DNA from: Methylococcaceae bacterium UBA7658 | GTDB lineage: Bacteria; Pseudomonadota; Gammaproteobacteria; Methylococcales; Methylomonadaceae | Assembly: GCA_002483425.1 (NCBI GenBank) | Contig: DLHW01000062.1 | Span: 1 to 12,889, forward strand | Reading direction: 5' to 3' | DNA length: 12,889 bases | Shown: positions 1-7,724 of the stretch, one piece after another | Position numbering within the stretch: position 1 is the stretch's first letter | Layout: every line of letters begins with the position of its first letter | Notes under the pieces: model-generated | Database searches by the model: none | Told to the model about the DNA's origin: nothing | What the model saw: only the letters and a program-made list of their open reading frames with translations | Position numbers and translations under genes: made by a program

Positions 1-1
1 C

Positions 2-103
2 TGCCGCGTAATTTTTGCCGATTTTTCAAGCAGGATGCCCGGAAAAATCTTTCGCAAAAATAGCGGCACTATCATTCCGGAACAGGACATCAACAAGCGA
101 TGA
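2..103 (+). CDS. Possible C-terminal tail of a gene entering from the left edge
   Basis: Frame 2 is open from the left edge to a TGA at 101-103, giving about 33 residues ending in PEQDINKR. It could be the end of a gene that starts outside the window, because the composition is protein-like. The stretch is too short to assign to a family. A competing frame on the minus strand (75 down to the edge, starting with ATG) is also open. Nothing recognisable is seen in either, so this is a weak call. Confidence 0.2.
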   Translation, partial: CRVIFADFSSRMPGKIFRKNSGTIIPEQDINKR

Positions 104-331
104 ATTGACCGCGTGAGATGTCGATCCGTTTAAATCCGCCACCTACCCCGCTTACTGTAAGCATTCGTTCGCCATCCGTCTTATTAGATACTGCGCGCGC
201 GATATATGAATTCTTAGGCCATAGACTAACAAAACGACAATAATTTAGACCTGTGTTTTGGATGAAGGCTGTTAAACCCGCCGGATCAATTGAGCTTTTC
301 CTTAGTTTTATGTCGGCGTAATCATTAAGGA
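104..331. other. Gene-free stretch left of the first promoter
   Basis: No gene with a start codon is seen here. The only notable content is an 82-codon stop-free frame on the minus strand (338 down to 90) whose first possible start lies near its end. It is protein-like and is discussed as a possible gene fragment. A short alternating GC run lies near 194-202. No terminator with a clear T-run was found. Confidence 0.4.
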
Positions 332-360
332 TAGAAAATCAGCTTTGTTTTGCATATAAT
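332..360 (+). promoter_or_regulatory. Sigma-70-type promoter for the large flavoprotein
   Basis: A perfect -10 hexamer TATAAT (355-360) lies 17 bases downstream of TAGAAA (332-337), which matches four of six positions of the TTGACA -35 consensus. Transcription would start near 367 and leave a leader of about 90 bases before the ATG at 460. The spacing and the perfect -10 make this the best promoter in the window. The gene assignment is by position. Confidence 0.6.
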
Positions 361-385
361 TTCCTGTTAAATCAAACTTTTCATT

Positions 386-401
386 CGATCTTACAAGATC
401 G
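386..401. promoter_or_regulatory. Perfect dyad in the leader, possible operator
   Basis: CGATCTTACAAGATCG is a perfect inverted repeat with 7-base arms (386-392 and 395-401) around a 2-base spacer. It sits about 20 bases downstream of the predicted transcription start and 58 bases upstream of the ATG at 460. Its size and position fit a dimeric repressor site that would block elongation. It could also form a small RNA hairpin, but a 2-base loop disfavours that. No regulator gene is adjacent, so the binding protein is unknown. Confidence 0.4.
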
Positions 402-459
402 TACTTAGCTTGCCCTGAGTAAATTGAGACTCAATTCGGGCATTTCGATGATAGGAACT

Positions 460-3400
460 ATGGAACAAAACAACCTCACGCTTGGCATCCCCGGTTTTTC
501 TTACGCTGATCTTTACGATTCTAACCGTCTAAAAGATTTGTTGGATGCGTTCGATGCCTCGGTAAAAAAACACGACGCCGACTTGTTCAGCCGTTATGCC
601 GACTACCGGCAAAACCAAGGCGAAGGGCTGGCACCGGAAGCGCTTTCTCAACTCTTAGTTGATATGGGACCTTATGTCGGGCAGTTTGTGGCAACCTTGT
701 TTAAGGTGACCGAAGCGCATCAGGCGCAGGCTGAAAAAATTAGGGATGAATTTTCTACCGTTTTCGCTTATAAAAACGAAGTCGTCGATAAGCTGAATCT
801 AGCGTTTAAAGATCAAGATGTTAGCACTTGGGATAAGGCTGCTATCAATAAACGCTTTGATTTGCTATCGGCGGCGGGTTTTCCTGAAGCTGCTAGCGAT
901 TCGGATGCCGAACATCGCGTTGCCCGCGTGGGTGCTGCTATCGGCTTATTGTCGGCGCATTACAAGCTGGTAGCCAAAGGCAAGGACAGCGATTTTGCTA
1001 ATGCGGACGAAACGGTAAACAATCTTCGCAACAAACTATTAGCCCATCAACAAGCCGCTACCGAATTCAAAAACGTTATTGCACTTGAAGCACCTGCTGA
1101 ATTTGTCCAGGGTTTAATGGACATCGTCCAACGCTGGAGCTTTGTCGCTCAACACGATCCCGCAATTGCCGAACATTGGCTCAGCTTTAAGTTTCCTGAA
1201 AAACGCGATTTCGATCATCTGGTCGAGCACGATGTAATAGATAAAGGAGAATTCAGCGTTTGGATGGGCGAATTGAAACATCGCCGCCGCCGAGACGGTT
1301 TCAAACTGACCGACCCGCGCTTCAACCAACGCGAAGTGTTGTCGGAAGTCGATCATTGTATTTATTGCCACGAGCGCGATACCGATTCCTGTTCGAAAGG
1401 CATGGTCAATAAAAAAACCAAGCAGTTTAAGGCCGATCCGCTGGGCGTAACGACCACCGGCTGTCCGCTGGACGAAAAAATCTCCGAGATGCATCTGGTC
1501 AAACGCAACGGCGACAATATCGGCGCTCTGGCTATTGTTATTATCGACAACCCGATGTGCCCCGGCACCGGTCATCGTATCTGCAATGATTGCATGAAGG
1601 GTTGTATTTACCAAAAAACCGATCCGGTCAACATTCCACAAATCGAAACTAACGTACTGACCGATGTGTTGTTCATGCCTTACGGTTTCGAGATTTACAG
1701 TTTGCTGACGCGCTGGAATCCGTTGAATGTCAAACGGCCTTATATGCTGCCTTACAACGGCAAGAACGCGCTGGTCGTCGGTTTAGGGCCTGCGGGTTAC
1801 ACCATGAGCCATTATTTACTGAACGAAGGTTTCGGCGTTGCCGGCATCGACGCATTAAAAATCGAACCTTTACCCATTCATTTAACTGGGGATAATAACA
1901 CCCTACCCCAGCCGATTGCCGATTTCAAGGAATTATACGAAGACCTCGACCAGCGCATCCTGGCCGGTTTCGGCGGCGTTGCGGAATACGGCATCACCGT
2001 ACGTTGGGATAAAAACTTCCTCAAGGTGATCTACTTGAACCTGCTGCGCAGACAAAGCTTCCGCGCTTACGGCGGCGTACGTTTTGGTGGCACAATTACC
2101 ATCGACGATGCCTGGAACATGGGTTTTCACCATATCTGCATCGCCTCCGGCGCGGGCAAACCGACAATTATCGGGCTGAAAAACAACCTGATGCGTGGTA
2201 TCCGCAAGGCGTCTGACTTTTTAATGGCGCTGCAATTGACCGGTGCGGCGAAAGCAACGTCGCTGGCGAATTTGCAAGTCCGCTTGCCTGCGGGCGTCAT
2301 CGGTGGCGGGTTAACGGCTATCGATACCGCGACCGAATTGATGGCGTATTACCCGTTGCAAGTTGAAAAAATCCTTAACCGTTATGAAGCTCTCGTCAAT
2401 GTCTACGGCGAAGCTGCTGTCAGAAACCGTTACGATAAAGAAGAAATCGGTATTCTCGATGAATTTTTAACACACGGTAAGGCCATCAAAGCCGAACGCG
2501 CACGAGCGAAATCCGCAGACGAACAACCGAATTTCCAGCCCTTGGTCGAATCTTGGGGCGGCGTAACCTTGTTCTACCGTAAAGGCATGAAAGATGCGCC
2601 CGCTTATCGCCAGAACCACGAGGAAATCGCCGAAGCGCTGGAAGAAGGCATCGCCCTGGCCGAAGGCATGAGTCCGGTGGCGGCGTTAGAAGACGAATTC
2701 GGCCATCTTAAAGCGGTCGAATTCGACAAACTGGAACAAATCGAAGGTAACTGGAAAAATTCCGGCAAATCCATCACTGTGCCCCTGCGGGGACTGTATA
2801 TTGCCGCCGGGACGTCTCCTAATACCATTTACCAAAGCGAATACCCCGATACCTTTGTGATGGATAAATGGTTCTTCCAACGCTATGAGCCGGAATATCA
2901 AGACGGCAGCGTAACTTTAGTGCCAATGCACGATGAAGAAGCGCCAAAATTGGGCAAACCCGCGCCGTTAACCTCCTATGAAAAAGACGGAAAGTACATC
3001 AGTTTCTACGGCGACAACCATCCGGTGTATGCCGGTAACGTTGTGAAGGCGATGGCAAGCGCAAAAAATGGTTATCCCTATGTCGTCAAACTGTTTGAAA
3101 AGGAATTGGCAAGGTTGAATCCCGCAATACAAGCAGAACGTGATGCGGTATTAGCAAAATTATTTACCAAGCTTGACGAAAGTTTTACCGCGACGATTGT
3201 CGCCATTAACCGCTTAACGCCGACGATTATCGAAGTGGTTGTTAAAGCGCCGATGGCGGCGGAAAAATTCCATCCCGGCCAATTTTACCGGGTGCAGAAT
3301 TTTGAAGCCCATGCGCCTGTGGTTGAAAACACCGTGCTAACAGCCGAAGGTTTGGCGCTAACCGGCGCGGAAGTCGATAAGGAAAAAGGCACGATTTCCC

Positions 3401-4152
3401 TGATTGCTTTGGAAATGGGTTCATCGTCAAGGCTGTGCGCAAGCTGGCATGTCGGCGACCCATTAATCATCATGGGCGTTACCGGAACACCGACCGACAT
3501 CCCGACCAGACAAACCGTGTTGCTCATCGGCGGCGGCTTAGGTAATGCGGTATTGTTCTCCATCGGTAAAGCCCTGCGTAATGCGGGTAACAAAGTGATT
3601 TACTTTGCCGGTTACAAATTCAGCCAAGACCGCTTTAAAATCAGCGACGTCGAGGAAGCCGCCGATGTGGTGATTTGGTCGGTGGATAAGGGCGAGAATG
3701 TGCAACCCTTTAGCCCAACGCGTCCACAGGATAAGACCTTTGTCGGCAACATTCTGGAATGTATGGTTGCTTACGGCAAAGGCGAACTGGGCGAGCAACC
3801 GATTTCGCTAGCGGATGTCGACCACCTGATTGTAATCGGTTCCGACCGGATGATGGCAGCGGTCAAGTCCGCCCGTTACGATGTGTTGAAGCCTTATCTT
3901 AACAAAGCCCACCACGCCATCGGCTCGATCAACTCGCCCATGCAGTGCATGATGAAAGGCATCTGCGCCCAATGCTTATGCAAGCATGTCGAGCCGGATA
4001 CCGGCAAGGAATATTTTGTTTATTCTTGTTACAACCAAGACCAGGATTTAGACCGGGTGGACTTTCCGCATCTGAACGCCCGTCTGCGGCAGAATACGGT
4101 ACAAGAAAAACTGTCTAATTTGTGGTTGGATTATTTGATGACGAAAAGTTAA
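460..4152 (+). CDS. Single-chain NfnB/NfnA-like iron-sulfur flavoprotein oxidoreductase
   Basis: This is a predicted soluble multi-cofactor NAD(P)H oxidoreductase. Residues are numbered from the TTG at 424, so the ATG at 460 is residue 13. Residues 13 to about 300 are helical and unrecognised. Eight cysteines follow (C312, C315, C323, C347, C379, C387, C390, C394), with a GCP motif at 346-348 as in GltD and NfnB, fitting two [4Fe-4S] clusters. GLGPAGY (453-459) is an FAD-binding Rossmann motif. VIGGGLTAIDTA (from about 625) is the second, NAD(P)H-binding Rossmann motif. From about 920 a ferredoxin-reductase-type domain begins, with HPGQFYR (950-956), then LLIGGGLG (about 1033) for NAD(H), then cysteines 1175, 1181, 1184, 1186 and 1202 for a PyrK-like [2Fe-2S] cluster. 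The order is that of NfnB followed by NfnA in one chain. NfnAB bifurcates electrons between NADPH, NAD and ferredoxin; whether this protein does so is inference. ATG 460 is preferred (MEQNNLTLG), but ATG 448 and TTG 424 are in frame and no strong Shine-Dalgarno decides. Confidence 0.85.
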   Translation: MEQNNLTLGIPGFSYADLYDSNRLKDLLDAFDASVKKHDADLFSRYADYRQNQGEGLAPEALSQLLVDMGPYVGQFVATLFKVTEAHQAQAEKIRDEFSTVFAYKNEVVDKLNLAFKDQDVSTWDKAAINKRFDLLSAAGFPEAASDSDAEHRVARVGAAIGLLSAHYKLVAKGKDSDFANADETVNNLRNKLLAHQQAATEFKNVIALEAPAEFVQGLMDIVQRWSFVAQHDPAIAEHWLSFKFPEKRDFDHLVEHDVIDKGEFSVWMGELKHRRRRDGFKLTDPRFNQREVLSEVDHCIYCHERDTDSCSKGMVNKKTKQFKADPLGVTTTGCPLDEKISEMHLVKRNGDNIGALAIVIIDNPMCPGTGHRICNDCMKGCIYQKTDPVNIPQIETNVLTDVLFMPYGFEIYSLLTRWNPLNVKRPYMLPYNGKNALVVGLGPAGYTMSHYLLNEGFGVAGIDALKIEPLPIHLTGDNNTLPQPIADFKELYEDLDQRILAGFGGVAEYGITVRWDKNFLKVIYLNLLRRQSFRAYGGVRFGGTITIDDAWNMGFHHICIASGAGKPTIIGLKNNLMRGIRKASDFLMALQLTGAAKATSLANLQVRLPAGVIGGGLTAIDTATELMAYYPLQVEKILNRYEALVNVYGEAAVRNRYDKEEIGILDEFLTHGKAIKAERARAKSADEQPNFQPLVESWGGVTLFYRKGMKDAPAYRQNHEEIAEALEEGIALAEGMSPVAALEDEFGHLKAVEFDKLEQIEGNWKNSGKSITVPLRGLYIAAGTSPNTIYQSEYPDTFVMDKWFFQRYEPEYQDGSVTLVPMHDEEAPKLGKPAPLTSYEKDGKYISFYGDNHPVYAGNVVKAMASAKNGYPYVVKLFEKELARLNPAIQAERDAVLAKLFTKLDESFTATIVAINRLTPTIIEVVVKAPMAAEKFHPGQFYRVQNFEAHAPVVENTVLTAEGLALTGAEVDKEKGTISLIALEMGSSSRLCASWHVGDPLIIMGVTGTPTDIPTRQTVLLIGGGLGNAVLFSIGKALRNAGNKVIYFAGYKFSQDRFKISDVEEAADVVIWSVDKGENVQPFSPTRPQDKTFVGNILECMVAYGKGELGEQPISLADVDHLIVIGSDRMMAAVKSARYDVLKPYLNKAHHAIGSINSPMQCMMKGICAQCLCKHVEPDTGKEYFVYSCYNQDQDLDRVDFPHLNARLRQNTVQEKLSNLWLDYLMTKS

Positions 4153-4153
4153 T

Positions 4154-4233
4154 GTAGCCTGGATGTAGCGGAGCGGAATCCAGGCCTGAATGGTTTTAAT
4201 TTCCCGAATTACGCTTCGCTTAAAGCCAGCTAC
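4154..4233. repeat. REP-like palindromic intergenic element
   Basis: The element begins two bases after the flavoprotein stop codon. CCTGGAT (4158-4164) and ATCCAGG (4178-4184) are perfect 7-base arms around a 13-base loop containing GTAGCGGAGCGG. The outer ends GTAGC (4154-4158) and GCTAC (4229-4233) are also complementary. Elements of this kind (arm, an AGCG-rich core, arm) recur between genes in many gammaproteobacterial genomes. As RNA the hairpin could protect the 3' end or act as a weak terminator, since a T-rich stretch (4191-4202) follows a few bases later. Confidence 0.6.
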
Positions 4234-4290
4234 TTACTACTTATTTGAGTTAAGATAACCAATAGGGAGTTATTCATATCAAGATTGTCC

Positions 4291-4322
4291 GAAAACCCTA
4301 TTCGCTAGGTTTTCCGCCTAGC
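4291..4322 (+). promoter_or_regulatory. Two mutually exclusive hairpins before the TPR gene
   Basis: Hairpin 1 pairs 4291-4300 with 4306-4314 (nine pairs, one bulged C, 5-base loop TTCGC). Hairpin 2 pairs GCTAGG (4304-4309) with CCTAGC (4317-4322), a perfect 6-base stem with a 7-base loop. They share bases 4304-4314, so only one can form at a time, as in an attenuator. No run of T follows hairpin 2, so classic intrinsic termination is not evident. The pair ends 28 bases before the GTG start at 4351, so control of translation or RNA stability is also possible. Confidence 0.35.
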
Positions 4323-4350
4323 TAGTCAAAAGCCGATTATTTCTTTTATT

Positions 4351-6456
4351 GTGGGTATCAGCCGATTTCGTGCCGCATTGTGCCGCTGGCGATTACTGTT
4401 TCGCTCAAGCCGCATTAGCGGTTCAATGCGTCTGGCATGGCGTTGGTTTAAGGCTATTCCTGCTTGGTTATGGCGATTTATCCACACTAGGCTTCTGGCT
4501 TTTCTGCAACATCCTTTCAAAACACTGGCCGAACTGGTTGGGCCGGCTTTGTTAATTGGCTCGGCCATCATCTTTGGTTACAACATTATCGCTGACGACA
4601 TATTTATCGATGATGTTGAAATCCAAGGCGAAGCCAAAGACCACGGTTTTACTAGCGAAATGCTTGCTCAGCAAGCCATTGAGTTGATGCCATCTATTTT
4701 GCAAGAACGTTTTGCCGACCTGTCTTATCAGCAGCCTTATTTGCAATTGATCGAACGCAAGTCTGATCGCTATAAAACTGAGTATGTTTGCCAAAACAAC
4801 TTACCCCTGCTTAAAGATGAATATAAATTCTTTTTGCCGGAGTTGCAGAAAGCGGCGATGAGTTCGCAAACGCTTGAACAAATAGTGTCTTCGCAAAATT
4901 TGTCCATCAAAAAACTGGCTTATTGGGTGCGGCAAATAGTCGGTAAGAAAAGGCCTAAACAACTCAAGTCATTGGTATGGTGGGAAAAAAATCAATATAT
5001 CATGAAAGTCCATCCCACGCCTTGGGTTGAAGATATTCAAGTGCCGTTTGAGCGTCTTGCCGATGCGCCTAGGCTATTAGCTAACAGCTTTGTGGACTAT
5101 CTTTTCCCTGAATTGGTGGCAATGGAAAAAATAGCTCAGGGTTTTCGGCAAAAAGACCATTTTGAGTTTTCGAGAAATGTCGCTAACAACTTTCTTGCCG
5201 ATAAGCAAAAATCGCTGTTAATTGAAAATACCATTATTGGTGGATACTTGGAAAACTCAAAAACCAATGCAGACATTAATGCTAAATACAAATTTTTTCG
5301 GTCACATAATCAAGCATTGCTGAATCAGTTGGATTTTAGCAGTTGGGGTGCACAGGCTGCTGTCATTCAAGCCCTTATCGCTAATAGAATTGTCCGTGCT
5401 GAATGTGTGGATGCGTGCGATGAAAAATATATCCGGGCAAAATATCTTGATCCCTATCGTGCAGAACTGCAAAAAACTTCCGCCGGACAAGCCGTTTTAA
5501 TGATGCTTGGTACCGAGGCGGATCTGGATAATTTCATTAACCGCTTGGCGAATTTACAATATGAAGAAATCACGCCGAATGATAACGGGACTGTTAACAA
5601 ATTTGATGTGATTCTGTTGGCGGTTAACAGACTATTTAACGAACAAAAATACGACAAGGTCTTGCAAATAATCGATAACCCACAGGTTTTAAAGCTTGTA
5701 GGTTCGGGTTCTCCAAATACGGAAATGGCTTTTCGGGAAATCCATGCCAGTTTACATGTTTTGCAAGGCGACTTTGGAGAATACCAGCAATTGCTAAAGG
5801 AAAATTTTGGCGACCTTCCTTGTGCTGAATGGGATACTACAAGCTTTTTAGATTCAGAGTTGAAAAACAACAAGGCATTCAATACAGCCCAACAAGAGCA
5901 GTTAACTCGATTGTTGAGCGAGAGTTATTCCAGATTAGAAAAAAATGGCATCAAAAACTTTCATTTTTATAACAATTGGGGCAATTTCGAAAAGCGCAAT
6001 GGCCATTATGAATCTGCTTACCACAAATATGACCAAGCCTTGCATTATGAAGGTGACCATACATGGGCGCTATTAAACTGGGGGTATGCTGCTGTGGGTA
6101 ACCAGGATTATCCTTTGGCACGGGAAAAATTTTTAGAGAGCCTTCAGCGCGGAACTATTCCAGAGACAGTCTATGGTCTGCTTCGTACCTTAGCTGCACA
6201 AAATGACCGTAAGGTTTATCTTGATAATTTTGAGCGTTACTTTAAAAAGCTGAAGAGTTTTAAACTTGTTGAGCGAAGCATGATTGAGCAACATGCCATT
6301 TTGATTTCTTGTCAACTCACCGGCAAGCCGCCTAAAGTATCCGTATTGGCGACTAATGAAGGGATTATTGTGGAAGATAATAATAAAACCATTCCGCGCA
6401 GTGAGTATATCAAGCACCACTGTTTAGGCGGTGGTAAAGCGGTAACTCATAATTGA
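4351..6456 (+). CDS. Membrane-anchored TPR protein of unknown function
   Basis: I do not recognise the family. The 701-residue product starts with a Trp/Arg-rich, positively charged segment of about 60 residues. One hydrophobic span follows (about 63-83, VGPALLIGSAIIFGYNII), then a region beginning DDVEIQG and continuing GFTSEMLAQQAIE. A strand followed by such a helix right after a single membrane span resembles the periplasmic segment of several bacterial TM-plus-TPR proteins; that link is inferred from pattern only. The middle (about 110-530) is alpha-helical with no recognised catalytic motif. Two TPR-like repeats lie at about 540-573 (YNNWGNFEKRNGHYESAYHK) and 574-607 (WALLNWGYAAVGNQDYPLAR), so a role in protein-protein contact is likely. 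By the positive-inside rule the large C-terminal part is probably periplasmic. GTG 4351 is the first start in the frame, which opens at 4309. ATG 4426 (residue 26) is a real alternative, and neither has a clear Shine-Dalgarno. Confidence 0.75.
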   Translation: MGISRFRAALCRWRLLFRSSRISGSMRLAWRWFKAIPAWLWRFIHTRLLAFLQHPFKTLAELVGPALLIGSAIIFGYNIIADDIFIDDVEIQGEAKDHGFTSEMLAQQAIELMPSILQERFADLSYQQPYLQLIERKSDRYKTEYVCQNNLPLLKDEYKFFLPELQKAAMSSQTLEQIVSSQNLSIKKLAYWVRQIVGKKRPKQLKSLVWWEKNQYIMKVHPTPWVEDIQVPFERLADAPRLLANSFVDYLFPELVAMEKIAQGFRQKDHFEFSRNVANNFLADKQKSLLIENTIIGGYLENSKTNADINAKYKFFRSHNQALLNQLDFSSWGAQAAVIQALIANRIVRAECVDACDEKYIRAKYLDPYRAELQKTSAGQAVLMMLGTEADLDNFINRLANLQYEEITPNDNGTVNKFDVILLAVNRLFNEQKYDKVLQIIDNPQVLKLVGSGSPNTEMAFREIHASLHVLQGDFGEYQQLLKENFGDLPCAEWDTTSFLDSELKNNKAFNTAQQEQLTRLLSESYSRLEKNGIKNFHFYNNWGNFEKRNGHYESAYHKYDQALHYEGDHTWALLNWGYAAVGNQDYPLAREKFLESLQRGTIPETVYGLLRTLAAQNDRKVYLDNFERYFKKLKSFKLVERSMIEQHAILISCQLTGKPPKVSVLATNEGIIVEDNNKTIPRSEYIKHHCLGGGKAVTHN

Positions 6457-6466
6457 GAGCCGTAGT

Positions 6467-6491
6467 TACGATTAGCGATAGCGTAATCGTA
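6467..6491. repeat. Short palindromic repeat with AGCG core
   Basis: TACGATTA (6467-6474) and TAATCGTA (6484-6491) are perfect 8-base arms around the 9-base core GCGATAGCG. It lies 10 bases past the stop of the TPR gene. The core resembles that of the element at 4154-4233 (AGCG, one or two bases, AGCG), although the arms differ. This suggests two members of one REP-like superfamily. It could also serve as a 3' mRNA hairpin. Confidence 0.5.
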
Positions 6492-6642
6492 CGCATGAAT
6501 AGGTATGGATGCCGAAAGAAAGGAAGCGGATAACTAGTTGTAGGCTTTGTTAAAGGTTGTTGATCTACCATATTCAATTTTCGGAAGATGTATCGTCCAA
6601 TTTGGATGGTTTAACAAGTTTGTTGTGATGGCTATCAAAAGT

Positions 6643-6683
6643 ATGGTAAATAGCTGGAAATTCTATGATTTCCAGTTAACCAT
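6643..6683. repeat. Long imperfect hairpin before the methyltransferase gene
   Basis: A perfect core, CTGGAAAT (6654-6661) and ATTTCCAG (6668-6675) with a 6-base loop, extends to an 11-pair stem (6651-6661 with 6668-6678, one G-U pair). After a three-base bulge it extends by ATGGT (6643-6647) with ACCAT (6679-6683). It ends 26 bases before the ATG at 6710. Further partial inverted matches lie outside it (for example ATTCAAT near 6573 and ATTGAAT near 6689). The whole could be a leader structure or the remains of a small palindromic element. Confidence 0.45.
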
Positions 6684-6709
6684 TCCATATTGAATTAGTC
6701 ATCCAGCTC

Positions 6710-7582
6710 ATGCCGTCCCGACCTCGCAAATTTGATACGACTGCCGCAAGCCCCGTTCCTACTGATTGGGCTACGTTTGAACTGCCGGATGCCTGGCCGG
6801 ATCTCATAAACTGGTTTAATCCGCGATCACTCTTCCTGATGCTTGCTAAATTTACCGGTCATACACGGGCGCGGGTTATCCTTCCTGACGGCCTCCCCGG
6901 GATGGAACGCATTCCCAGGTATGTGCTGCAAGAATTTCACAACCTCCCCAATGGCAACTACTCAAAACGCATCTGCCAAGGCTACGCCACGGGGTTCGAA
7001 CCGGTGATGCTGGGCACCCTGCGTGATGGCCGGGAAAGATTGGCTAAAGCGCTTGCGGGCGCAAATTGTGTTGTCGATCTCGGCTGCGGAAGCGGAGGTT
7101 GTATTCCGGTTTTGCGCGCAACTGGCGTCAACACTATCTGGGGACTTGATCCTTCCCCCTACCTGCTGCAACTGGCTGCAAAGCATAATCCAGAGGCGCG
7201 GTTTATACACGGGGTTGGCGAAGAAATACCGCTCCCGGACAACAGCGTTGATGGCGTCAATGTGTGTTTTGTATTTCATGAAATTCCACCGCTGTATTTG
7301 AAACGCGTACTTTCTGAAATCAGTAGGATTCTCAGCCCAGGGGGGCGGCTCGCCGTCTTGGAACCGGCGCCAACACAATGGTCGCTAAGCGTCAGCCAAC
7401 TTTGGCGCAACTATGGTTGGCGGGGACTGTACTTCAAGTGGCTTGCCCGGCACGCTTTTGAACCATTTATACCCGCTTGGCACAAATTAGACTTTCCTGC
7501 GTTGCTGCGTGAATCCGGCTTCACTGTTCTTGAGGATGACATAGGTTGCCCATTTCGCGTCATCATTGCAAAAAGCCTATAA
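6710..7582 (+). CDS. Class I SAM-dependent methyltransferase, substrate unknown
   Basis: The product is a 290-residue cytoplasmic protein. The AdoMet-binding motif I is VDLGCGSGG (122-130), the acidic residue after strand 2 is D147 (GLDPS), and a motif II-like segment runs DNSVDGVNVCFVFHEIP (177-193). LSPGGRLAVLEPAP follows, as in the Methyltransf_11 group (UbiE-like fold). The first 110 residues carry no recognised domain. The acceptor cannot be read from sequence: quinone, lipid and small-molecule methyltransferases share this core. The C-terminal third is rich in Trp and aromatic residues, which may form a hydrophobic acceptor pocket (inference). The ATG at 6710 has no good Shine-Dalgarno. 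By eye the gene is more GC-rich than the preceding TPR gene. The neighbouring genes do not explain its substrate. Confidence 0.8.
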   Translation: MPSRPRKFDTTAASPVPTDWATFELPDAWPDLINWFNPRSLFLMLAKFTGHTRARVILPDGLPGMERIPRYVLQEFHNLPNGNYSKRICQGYATGFEPVMLGTLRDGRERLAKALAGANCVVDLGCGSGGCIPVLRATGVNTIWGLDPSPYLLQLAAKHNPEARFIHGVGEEIPLPDNSVDGVNVCFVFHEIPPLYLKRVLSEISRILSPGGRLAVLEPAPTQWSLSVSQLWRNYGWRGLYFKWLARHAFEPFIPAWHKLDFPALLRESGFTVLEDDIGCPFRVIIAKSL

Positions 7583-7724
7583 GACAACATTAAGAGAGAC
7601 AGATCGACTGGCCTTGAATTCGGCTTTGGTTCCTTCTCTATGTTTTATAAGGTGATGTATTGTACCGAGAGTACGACGAGCTGTAATAACATTAAAAAAA
7701 TTCCGTGAATTTGATTTCTTTATG
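7583..7724. other. Intergenic stretch before the flavoprotein relic
   Basis: No intact gene is present. A frame from 7583 stays open for about 41 codons to a TGA and includes FYKVMY, which faintly resembles FYRVQN of the flavoprotein. This may therefore be a more degraded part of the same relic. No clear terminator is seen after the methyltransferase. Confidence 0.3.

Noticed and set aside
424..459. TTG at 424 as the start of the flavoprotein
   Set aside because: TTG is rare as a start and no Shine-Dalgarno precedes it. ATG 460 (or 448) gives a more natural N-terminus. It is not excluded.
1114..1641. 175-codon minus-strand frame inside the flavoprotein
   Set aside because: It lies opposite the conserved iron-sulfur cysteine region and has no motif of its own.
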